Source: CAYXRS01 sp964636485 (lineage in GTDB: Bacteria; Gemmatimonadota; Gemmatimonadetes; Gemmatimonadales; Gemmatimonadaceae). From it: a DNA stretch of 27,940 nt. A model generated the notes under the pieces. It did no database searches. It worked only from the letters and a program-made list of their open reading frames with translations, and had not been told where the DNA came from. The stretch is taken from positions 1 through 27,940 of the forward strand of contig CAZWSO010000016.1 of assembly GCA_964636485.1 (NCBI GenBank), read 5' to 3'. Below are positions 7,939 to 14,705 of this stretch, in pieces. The first letter of the stretch is position 1. Each line of letters opens with the position of its first letter. The position numbers and the translations under genes were made by a program.

Positions 7939-10374
7939 TCAGTACCCCCAGCTCACCCCAACCATCGCGAGCCGCGGCACACTCGGCTTGATCCCCTCCG
8001 GGCGCCGCGAGACTATATAAGTTTCGCCCAGCACGTTCTTCACGCTCGCCAGAACCGCCGCGCCGCCGAGAGTCGGAATGGCATAGCGCGCGCTCAGGTC
8101 GAGCACGCGGTGACCCGGGATAAGGCCCGTGCGGCCGTTGGCGGAACCGGCGCGCGTCTCGAACAGGTCGGAGAACTGCTCACCCACCCAGCTGCCATCA
8201 ACGCGGAGCATGAGCCCCGCCGGATGCTCGAAGGTGAGCGCGGCGTTCAGCAGCTCGCGCGGTGCATAGGGCAGGCGACTCCCCTTCACGTTCACGGTGT
8301 CGCCGGCCGCGCGCACGATGAAGCGGTCGTGGGAGAATCGCGAGCTAACCGTCGTATAGTTGACGCTGGCGGTGAACGAGTACGGGTGCTGGAGAAGACG
8401 GCCAATGTCCACTGCCGCGGCTGCTTCGATCCCTCGATGCTGCGTTTCCCCCTGATTGGCGAGGCGGACGTGCTCGGGCGTGCCGCGCGAGGCCGACGGC
8501 TGAATGATCTGATTGCCGAACGCGAGATAGAACGCCGTGACCTCCAGCTGGAGAAACGGGGTGGGCGATACCCGGGTGCCAAGCTCGTAGTTCCAGCTCC
8601 GCTCGGCATCGAGCTGAAGCGAGACGAGCTCAGGCACCTGCTGATCCGTAGTGCGAACAGAGTCCAGATAGACGAGGGCGTCCTTGGTGCGCGGCGGCGA
8701 GAAGCCACGGTGGGCGCCGGCAAAAACCGTGACCAGCACGCTCGGAGACCAGGCCGCACCGATACCCGGGATGAGCTCGGCCACTGCGTCCCCTTGAGGT
8801 GGAAGGTTGACGTCCTCCGGAACACGGGTCACGACGCCCCCCTCGCCCACGCGACGCACGCGCGTGCGCAGCACGCGCCGGTCGTAATCGAATCGCTCGG
8901 CGCGAAGTCCCGGGGTGACCTGAAGCTCATCGTTCAGGAAGAATCGGTTCTGCACGAACGCGGACACGGCGCTGCCATGGCGAAGCTCGACATCGCGCGC
9001 CAAGCGCTCGCCCGTCTCGAGGTCGCCGTTGATGTGTTCGTCGCGGGCACGTTCCCGGTGGACGCGAACTCCGGCATCGATGTCGCTGCGCAAGCCGCGT
9101 ACGCTCCACGATGACTTGAGGCGCGGTTCCACTCCAACAACATCGAAGGCGCGATTCCGGCTCCCCGTGGTGTTGGCGAACACGTGCGCATTGCCGCTGC
9201 TGCTGTAGGTGTAGTCGCGTCGCTCCCAGTCGCGGGCCGTGTGGTATGCGTAGACGCTGGTGCGCAGCGAAGTGGCGCCACGCAGCACGATGTCGTGCGT
9301 GCCGGTAAGGGCGTATCGCCGGATCATCAAATCGTCGTCGGGCTGCGGATGTCTGTGCGGCGCATGCCGGAAGAGCGAGTCTGTGAGTCCAACGTAGGTG
9401 GCGTTCGACCGCTCATTGTAGGCGCTCAGCTTGAGGCCGAAGTCACCGAAGTTGCCGCCGATCGCGCCCTTGGCGGTAACGTCGCTGATGTGGTACTCCA
9501 GTCCGTTGAGGTTGCTGGCCTGCCTGCGCAGCGCACCCACCGACCCTCGCAGCGGGCCCCACGTTCCGCCGTAGAGCCCCTTGGCAACGAAGGCTGCGCC
9601 CGTCCCGCCCTGCAGCTGCAGGCGCACCTGCGGCGTTGCCGGCGGGTCGGCGGTGACGTAGTTGATCACGCCCCCAATGGTCTGCGGTCCGAACAGGATG
9701 GAGCCACTCCCCTTCACTACCTCCACACGATCCATGCGGTCGATGGGCGGGGAGTAGTACAGCTCGGGCTCACCGTAGGGCGCGAGCGCCACCGGAACGC
9801 CATCCTCGAGAACGAGCACGGTGCGGCTCCGGTCGGGGTCGAGGCCACGAATGCCGATGTTAGCGCGCAGGCCGGCCCCCTCTTCCTCCTGGAGGTTCAC
9901 GCCGGGCAGGCGCCGGAGCACTTCATTGGCAGACAGCGGCTGCTGGACGCGCAACTGTTCGCGGGCCACCACCGATGCCGAACCCGGCACACGGGCCAGT
10001 GCGCTGCTTCGCACGCCGATGACATGGATTCCCACGAGCTCGGCCGGCGCGCTCGCGAGCACCAGTAGGAGCCTCGTCGTGTCGCGCGCACGAACCACCG
10101 CCTCCACGCGCTGGACGCTGGCATCCAGGCGGTACGCCTCTACGGCATAGCGGCCGGCGGGCACGCCCGTGATCCGAAACGCGCCGTCCGCACCAGTGAC
10201 CGCACCGAGCCGCGTACCAACCAGCACCACGGTCGCGCCGGCTACCGGTGTGTTCTGACCGACAAACTGAACCGTCCCCTCGAGGGCACCGGTAGTCTGG
10301 GCCGAGAGAACGGCGGGAGCGATGAACACCGAACGGAGGAGGAAGAGCAGCAAGCGCTGACAGCGAGCGCACAT
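7939..10374 (-). CDS. FecA-like TonB-dependent outer-membrane receptor
   Basis: An 811-residue outer-membrane receptor for active uptake of a ferric chelate, energised by TonB. Domains in order: a signal peptide (residues 1-25, ending LSAQ); a carboxypeptidase-regulatory-like beta sandwich (about 29-115; LEGTVQFVGQNTPVAGATVVL); a plug (about 125-240); and a beta-barrel to the C-terminal aromatic residue (VSWGY). The plug contains NIGIRGLDPDRS, LVLEDGVPVALAPYGEPEL and GPQTIGGVINYVT, which closely parallel the ferric-citrate receptor FecA (APYGQPQL, GPQSVGGVVNFVT). FecA-like is therefore better supported than generic siderophore receptor. There is no FecA-type signalling domain before the plug, so transcriptional signalling through FecR/FecI is unlikely. 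A promoter plus Fur-type operator upstream supports iron regulation. No tonB, exbB or ABC importer genes lie nearby, so partners must be encoded elsewhere. No Shine-Dalgarno is obvious; the signal peptide fixes the start. Confidence 0.9.
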   Translation of the reverse strand: MCARCQRLLLFLLRSVFIAPAVLSAQTTGALEGTVQFVGQNTPVAGATVVLVGTRLGAVTGADGAFRITGVPAGRYAVEAYRLDASVQRVEAVVRARDTTRLLLVLASAPAELVGIHVIGVRSSALARVPGSASVVAREQLRVQQPLSANEVLRRLPGVNLQEEEGAGLRANIGIRGLDPDRSRTVLVLEDGVPVALAPYGEPELYYSPPIDRMDRVEVVKGSGSILFGPQTIGGVINYVTADPPATPQVRLQLQGGTGAAFVAKGLYGGTWGPLRGSVGALRRQASNLNGLEYHISDVTAKGAIGGNFGDFGLKLSAYNERSNATYVGLTDSLFRHAPHRHPQPDDDLMIRRYALTGTHDIVLRGATSLRTSVYAYHTARDWERRDYTYSSSGNAHVFANTTGSRNRAFDVVGVEPRLKSSWSVRGLRSDIDAGVRVHRERARDEHINGDLETGERLARDVELRHGSAVSAFVQNRFFLNDELQVTPGLRAERFDYDRRVLRTRVRRVGEGGVVTRVPEDVNLPPQGDAVAELIPGIGAAWSPSVLVTVFAGAHRGFSPPRTKDALVYLDSVRTTDQQVPELVSLQLDAERSWNYELGTRVSPTPFLQLEVTAFYLAFGNQIIQPSASRGTPEHVRLANQGETQHRGIEAAAAVDIGRLLQHPYSFTASVNYTTVSSRFSHDRFIVRAAGDTVNVKGSRLPYAPRELLNAALTFEHPAGLMLRVDGSWVGEQFSDLFETRAGSANGRTGLIPGHRVLDLSARYAIPTLGGAAVLASVKNVLGETYIVSRRPEGIKPSVPRLAMVGVSWGY

Positions 10375-10440
10375 AGGCGGAGACGGGTGTCGAAACCGGG
10401 ACGGACCGGAGTGCCCCTCCGCAACCCGTCCAAGGCTGAT

Positions 10441-10455
10441 TGAGAATGATTCTCA
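10441..10455 (-). promoter_or_regulatory. Fur-box-type operator
   Basis: TGAGAATGATTCTCA is a perfect 7-1-7 inverted repeat that fits the Fur consensus core (TGATAAT-n-ATTATCA) with one symmetrical change per arm. The symmetry extends one further base on each side (TT...AA). It lies 66 bases upstream of the FecA-like receptor start and just downstream of its candidate -10 box, a position where bound repressor would block transcription. Fur as the binding protein is inferred from consensus and gene context. Confidence 0.8.
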
Positions 10456-10471
10456 ACTTGAGAGCGCGGGA

Positions 10472-10500
10472 ATGATACGGAAGCCGTGGAATCCCGTCAA
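10472..10500 (-). promoter_or_regulatory. Sigma70-type promoter of the FecA-like receptor gene
   Basis: On the minus strand TTGACG (10500-10495) and TATCAT (10477-10472) are separated by exactly 17 bases, each one substitution from consensus. Predicted transcription starts near 10465, giving a leader of about 90 bases with the Fur-type palindrome inside its first 25 bases. Confidence 0.7.
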
Positions 10501-10555
10501 GGTTTGTCGGGATTGGCCGGCACGGTGGGACGGTCGCGACCTCCGCCCCTAACTC

Positions 10556-12424
10556 CTAAAGACCCCGCACCTCCTCCACCGCATCAAGGGCGTGACCGAT
10601 GTCGCGCGAGAGGGCGCGCGCCTCCATGGTCGCGTTGTTTACATCGTGGAGCCCGCCCTGAATTCCGGACGATCTGAGCTTGAGGAGATCGTACCTCAGG
10701 TTGTCGAGCGCGATCACGGCGCTCTCCAGCTTTGCGCCCACGCGATCGCGGCGAGCCATGAGCTCGTCGAGCGTCGCCCGCTGTCTGCGCAGGAGCCCCA
10801 AACGACGCTCGCGATCCGCCGCACCAGCGGGCTCACGCTCAACGGCCGCCACCCGCTCGTCAATGCGGACCAGCAGCTCCGGCGAGATCTCGTGTTCCAG
10901 CTGGTGGAGCATCTGCGCCAGAGCCGCCACCCTGTTCACCAGCGAACGCACGGTAGGCAGCACGTCAGGAATGAGAGCCCGGTCCGCATCCCCGATAGTG
11001 CGTATGATCGCCTCGATCCCGATCTGGTTGGTGACAGCGCGACGCACCGCCGCACCCTGTGCTCCGGCAAGGACTTCGGCGGCCACGAGCTTCATGGCTC
11101 CCTCCTCTATTGGCGGCAGCTTGGGCAGCGATGGCTCTGACGGCGCCGGCCGGCCCCGGAACATCTCCTTTAGTCGAACACCGTCCCCCCACAGCACCGC
11201 GCCTCGCTGCAGCACGCCTATGATCATGAACACCCCGGGAAAGATGAACCAGAGAAACTCCGGCGATGTCAGCAGGTTCACGGTCGCCAGGGCGCCGATG
11301 GTGCCGGCACTACCCGCAGCCTGTGCACGAAAGAGACGAAGCTTCTGATCCATCGGCTTCGCCGCGAACGTTTCGATACTGTGCTGCTTCCTTCTCTTTT
11401 CGGCTGGCTTCCGTTCCGCGGCGGGTACCGGCTTCGGTGGTGTAGTGAGAGGTGCGGGAACCTGCGGGGGGTGAACAGTTACAGGTGGGCGCGACGCGGC
11501 CGCGTACTCGCCGGCGCGCGCCGGCTCTGGCCATGTACGCTCGGGCTCGTCGCCGGCGATCCGGTACGAGGGCGCCGGTACGATTGGCCGCCCTTCCAGG
11601 ACCGCTCGAATCTCCGAAGCGCGTTGCCATCGATCCTCCGGCCGTTTCGCCAGGGCGCGCCCCACTACGCGCTCCAGATCCGCCGGTACGTCCGCACGGA
11701 GCGACCGCACGGGAGCGGGCAGCTCGTTGATGTGCTTCATCAACATCGACGGCGTGTTGCTGGCGCGGAAGGGCGGCACGCCGGCGAGCATCTGATAGCC
11801 GACGACACCCAGCGAGTAGATGTCGCTGCGCCCGTCCAGCTCACGCTCGCCCAGCGCCTGCTCCGGCGACATGTATGTGGGCGTACCCATCGCCACACCG
11901 GTCACGGTGAGCCGCGCTTCCGTCTCCGCGGCGCGCGCAATGCCGTAGTCCGTTACCAGCGAGCGTCCCGACTCCCTGTCAATGAGGATGTTGTCGGGTT
12001 TGATATCGCGATGCACCACTCCACGCGCATGTGCGAAATCGAGTGCATCCCCCACCTCGGACAGAATGCGCCGCGCGACATCGAAGGGGAGACGCGGCTC
12101 GCGGGAAAGGCGCTCCGCCAGGCTCTCGCCGTGGATGAGCTGCATCACGAAGTAGACGACACCGTCGCGCTCGTCCACGCTGTAGATGGGGACGATGTGC
12201 GGGTGCGATAGCTGGGCGGCCGTCTCGGCCTCGCGCAGGAAGCGCGTGCGCACGTCGGCGCGGAATGCCAGCTCCGGAGGCAGTACCTTGATCGCGACCT
12301 CGCGACGCAGTCGCAGGTCCATCGCCCGGTAAACGACGGCTACACCGCCGCGCCCGACTTCGTCGCCGATGTCGTATGCGTCGCCGACCGCCACGATCAG
12401 GCGGTCGCGGAGGAAGTCACTCAC
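10556..12424 (-). CDS. PknB-type Ser/Thr protein kinase with two-TM segment and coiled-coil tail
   Basis: A 622-residue kinase. The catalytic domain covers about residues 17-275: glycine loop GRGGVAVVY (24-32), VAIK with Lys46, HRDIKPDN (138-145, catalytic Asp140), DYG instead of DFG at 159-161, GTPTYMSPEQ, and DGRSDIYSLG. A Pro-rich linker (about 280-340) precedes a hydrophobic hairpin at about 368-403 (GALATVNLL ... FIFPGVFMIIGVL). The C-terminal 200 residues are helical, charged and probably coiled coil (LLRRQRATLDELMARRDRVGAKLE). The protein is probably membrane-anchored and phosphorylates envelope or stress targets; substrates cannot be inferred. The start is a GTG that overlaps the stop of the upstream kinase gene in GTGA, so translation is probably coupled. 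It is a paralogue of that neighbour. No PASTA or other extracellular sensor domain is present. Confidence 0.92.
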   Translation of the reverse strand: MSDFLRDRLIVAVGDAYDIGDEVGRGGVAVVYRAMDLRLRREVAIKVLPPELAFRADVRTRFLREAETAAQLSHPHIVPIYSVDERDGVVYFVMQLIHGESLAERLSREPRLPFDVARRILSEVGDALDFAHARGVVHRDIKPDNILIDRESGRSLVTDYGIARAAETEARLTVTGVAMGTPTYMSPEQALGERELDGRSDIYSLGVVGYQMLAGVPPFRASNTPSMLMKHINELPAPVRSLRADVPADLERVVGRALAKRPEDRWQRASEIRAVLEGRPIVPAPSYRIAGDEPERTWPEPARAGEYAAASRPPVTVHPPQVPAPLTTPPKPVPAAERKPAEKRRKQHSIETFAAKPMDQKLRLFRAQAAGSAGTIGALATVNLLTSPEFLWFIFPGVFMIIGVLQRGAVLWGDGVRLKEMFRGRPAPSEPSLPKLPPIEEGAMKLVAAEVLAGAQGAAVRRAVTNQIGIEAIIRTIGDADRALIPDVLPTVRSLVNRVAALAQMLHQLEHEISPELLVRIDERVAAVEREPAGAADRERRLGLLRRQRATLDELMARRDRVGAKLESAVIALDNLRYDLLKLRSSGIQGGLHDVNNATMEARALSRDIGHALDAVEEVRGL

Positions 12425-14364
12425 ATGCTGCCGCGACGGCCGGTCGCCGCGGCGCGTGCCTCACCGGCACTGCCTCCGGCGAGCACCGCGTCCACGTCCT
12501 CGGCCAGATCGCGCGCGCGCTCGGTGAGGAGTGTTATGTGCTCGGTCTGTGTTGCCACCGTGCCCGCACGCAGACGCAGGACGTCCAGCCTGAGACTCTG
12601 CAGCGCCAGCGCACAGCTTTCCAGCTTCGCCGAAACCTCTGCCCGACGGTCTGCCGCATGCGCCACGGAACGGCGCTGCCGTTTCAGCATTGCCAGGCGC
12701 CGCACCCGATCCTCGCTCGCCGCACGGTCGAGCGGGTTGGCCTGCGCTTCCAGTTGGCGGATCTGCGAATCGAGGTCGGCTGCGGCGCTCCCCGAGCCGC
12801 TCCGATCGATCTCCACCAGCGTAAGGGCGAGGCTTTCCACGCGACGGTGAAGCGCGTCCGCGGCTCCGGGAATGTCCATCACCAGGGCGCGCTCGTTTTT
12901 CGGGAGCGCATCCACAAGACGGTGTACCTCACCGCGGTTCTGCGTGGCCTGCCGCACCGTTTCCGCGTGGGCGCCAAGATCCACTCCGGTCAGCGCCGGC
13001 TGAAGCGCGCCCCGTTTGGGCGCGGCAAGCTCTCGCGTGCGAGCCCGCTTCCGTCGCTTCTTGAGCTCGCGCTTCTTCTCCTCATCGTTCCCGAAAACGG
13101 TCTTGACCTCGTCCACCACCTCGTTTGCCACGTCGGTCAGCGTCCGATCGCGGGTCTGCCGGAATACGTCACGCCAGTCGTAGCCGGCCGACCAGAGGCT
13201 GGCGTAGCGAGCAGCCAGGAACATCGCCCAGATGACGGTGATGAAGTACAGCCCCGTGTCGGTCAGGATGGACGTGACGATGATGACAGAATTGACCGCC
13301 GCGAAGTAGGCGAACTTCCGCCGGAATTCTTCCACCTGAGGCGCTGACCAGCGGGCGATCTCCTCCACCGAGGGTTCGCGGTTCTCCAGCGTCACCTCTT
13401 CAGAGCGCGATTGCGCCGGCGACCTCGTACGCTGGGGCACCGGAAGCTGCGCGGATGCGGGTTCCTCGCGCGGCGACGGATAGACCGCCCTGGGATCCTG
13501 CTGAAGCGCGAGCACCAGCGCGGTGGCATCGGGGAACCGCGACTCCGGCTCCTTCTCCAGCAGCGTCATGATCGTCCGCGCCAGATCCGGCGGAATGTCG
13601 GTCCGCTTCTGGTCGATGGGGACCGGCCGTTCCGTCAGATGCTTCATCAGCATCGTGGGCGTGTTCGTAGCCGTGAACGGCAGCTCCCCGGAGAGCATCT
13701 GGTAGGCAAGTATGCCCACCGAGTAGAGATCGCTTCTCCCATCTATCTGCCGGTCGCCAGCCGCCTGCTCGGGCGACATGTAGGCTGGCGTGCCGATGGC
13801 CACGCCAGTGGCCGTGAGGCGCGAGTCGCTCTCCATCACGGCGCGCGCGATCCCGAAGTCGGTCACCATCGGACGTCCGCTTTCGCCATCGATCAGGATG
13901 TTGTCCGGCTTGATGTCCCGGTGGACCACGCCTCGCGCATGCGCATAGGCGAGCGCCTCGGCCACGCCGATCAGCAGTCGCCGTACTTCTTGCGGATCCA
14001 TCGGTCCGGTTTCGTGAAGCGCTCGCGCGAGCGTGAGCCCATCCACGCACGCCATCACGAAGAAGACGAGCCCATCCCGCTCATCAACGCTGTAGATCGG
14101 AACGATGTGCGGGTGCGAGAGCTGCGCCGCCGTCTCGGCCTCTCGCAGGAAGCGGGTGCGGATCTCCTCGCGGAAGGCGAGCTCCGGCGGGAGGAGCTTG
14201 ACCGCCACCACGCGCTTCAGCCTGCGGTCGCGCGCGCGATAGACGATGCCCATCCCACCACGGCCGATCTCGCGATCGATCTCGTAGTGGGCTGCGAGCG
14301 CACGATCTACGCGGGCGCGCAGCTCCGCGTCCGATGAGAGGGTGATCGGGTCCGGCAACTTCAC
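12421..14364 (-). CDS. PknB-type Ser/Thr protein kinase with two-TM segment and coiled-coil tail
   Basis: A 647-residue kinase, first gene of a two-gene operon. The kinase domain covers about residues 27-285: glycine loop GRGGMGIVY (34-42), VAVK with Lys56, HRDIKPDN (148-155), canonical DFG (169-171), GTPAYMSPEQ, and DGRSDLYSVG. A Pro/Ser-rich linker is followed by a two-TM segment at about 348-388 (FAAVNSVIIVTSIL and LYFITVIWAMFLA) that resembles the small two-TM domain often attached to kinases. A long charged helical C-terminal tail then follows. The start is GTG with AGGAG three bases upstream. Over the glycine loop to beta-4 region it is nearly identical to the downstream kinase (both share REAETAAQLSHPHIVPIYSV), so the pair arose by tandem duplication. 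It is transcribed away from lon across a dyad-rich region. Confidence 0.92.
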   Translation of the reverse strand: MKLPDPITLSSDAELRARVDRALAAHYEIDREIGRGGMGIVYRARDRRLKRVVAVKLLPPELAFREEIRTRFLREAETAAQLSHPHIVPIYSVDERDGLVFFVMACVDGLTLARALHETGPMDPQEVRRLLIGVAEALAYAHARGVVHRDIKPDNILIDGESGRPMVTDFGIARAVMESDSRLTATGVAIGTPAYMSPEQAAGDRQIDGRSDLYSVGILAYQMLSGELPFTATNTPTMLMKHLTERPVPIDQKRTDIPPDLARTIMTLLEKEPESRFPDATALVLALQQDPRAVYPSPREEPASAQLPVPQRTRSPAQSRSEEVTLENREPSVEEIARWSAPQVEEFRRKFAYFAAVNSVIIVTSILTDTGLYFITVIWAMFLAARYASLWSAGYDWRDVFRQTRDRTLTDVANEVVDEVKTVFGNDEEKKRELKKRRKRARTRELAAPKRGALQPALTGVDLGAHAETVRQATQNRGEVHRLVDALPKNERALVMDIPGAADALHRRVESLALTLVEIDRSGSGSAAADLDSQIRQLEAQANPLDRAASEDRVRRLAMLKRQRRSVAHAADRRAEVSAKLESCALALQSLRLDVLRLRAGTVATQTEHITLLTERARDLAEDVDAVLAGGSAGEARAAATGRRGSM

Positions 14365-14387
14365 AGGCTCCTGGGGGCTAATCCTTT

Positions 14388-14416
14388 AGTGTAGCACGGG
14401 ATAGGCATCCTGAAAA
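14388..14416 (-). promoter_or_regulatory. Candidate promoter of the kinase operon
   Basis: On the minus strand TTTTCA (14416-14411) and an extended -10, TGCTACACT (hexamer 14393-14388), are separated by 17 bases. Each hexamer matches four of six consensus bases. It would start transcription about 18 bases before the GTG. The 14430-14454 inverted repeat sits just upstream of the -35 box, where an activator would bind. Confidence 0.4.
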
Positions 14417-14429
14417 GGACAACGCGCCC

Positions 14430-14454
14430 GTGTGACAATGACACTACGTCACAC
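14430..14454. repeat. Inverted repeat GTGTGAC-N11-GTCACAC
   Basis: A perfect 7-base inverted repeat with an 11-base centre. The half site resembles CRP/FNR-type TGTGA, but the half-site spacing is wrong for a classical CRP site (TGTGA-N6-TCACA). It is probably an operator for an unidentified dimeric regulator of the kinase operon, lon, or both. Confidence 0.5.
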
Positions 14455-14475
14455 CGGCCACCGAAAGTTGCAGAC

Positions 14476-14492
14476 TACGCCGATCCGGCGTA
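14476..14492. repeat. Short palindrome TACGCCG-ATC-CGGCGTA
   Basis: A perfect 7-base dyad with a 3-base centre, 17 bases in total, lying 22 bases downstream of the 14430-14454 repeat. It overlaps the only weak lon-directed hexamer pair I can find (TTGCAG at 14468-14473 and TATGTC at 14491-14496, 17 apart). An operator over a lon promoter is possible. Confidence 0.4.
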
Positions 14493-14622
14493 TGTCATGT
14501 GGTCGCACGCAGAGGGGAACGATGACGCAGGCGCCGGACTTCTTGCCGTAATGAACCGTATCTCTGGCGGCGACAACGTGATCCGGTCAGCCAGGCATGC
14601 CGAAGGCGGTCCCCGGAAAGCT

Positions 14623-14653
14623 GGAATGGAGCGTGCGGGACGACGCTCATTCC
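14623..14653 (+). promoter_or_regulatory. Hairpin/dyad in the lon leader
   Basis: The arms GGAATGGAGCGT (14623-14634) and ACGCTCATTCC (14643-14653) pair over 11 base pairs with one bulged G, around an 8-base loop. The element ends 52 bases before the lon ATG. It has no T-tract, so it is not an intrinsic terminator. It could be an RNA stability or translation element, or a DNA operator of an unknown stress regulator. Confidence 0.5.
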
Positions 14654-14705
14654 GCACTGCGATACGCCACCTTGGCGCGCGCTTACCGTAGACGAAAGAG
14701 ACGAC

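Larger units (their letters stand above)
14365..14705. other. Divergent control region between kinase operon and lon
   Basis: These 341 bases contain no credible gene: the open frames lack ribosome sites and show no domain-like composition. They hold a candidate kinase promoter next to the kinase start, three separate inverted repeats (14430-14454, 14476-14492, 14623-14653), and the purine-rich GAAAGAGA that precedes the lon ATG. I see no CIRCE (TTAGCACTC) or HAIR-type heat-shock operator. Confidence 0.7.

Noticed and set aside
7822..9114. 430-codon plus-strand open frame antisense to the TonB receptor.
   Set aside because: The composition is that of a reverse-complement shadow, and the receptor on the other strand has full domain structure.
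14430..14454. CRP/FNR site reading of TGTGA ... TCACA.
   Set aside because: The half sites are 13 bases apart rather than 6, so a classical CRP or FNR dimer would not fit.
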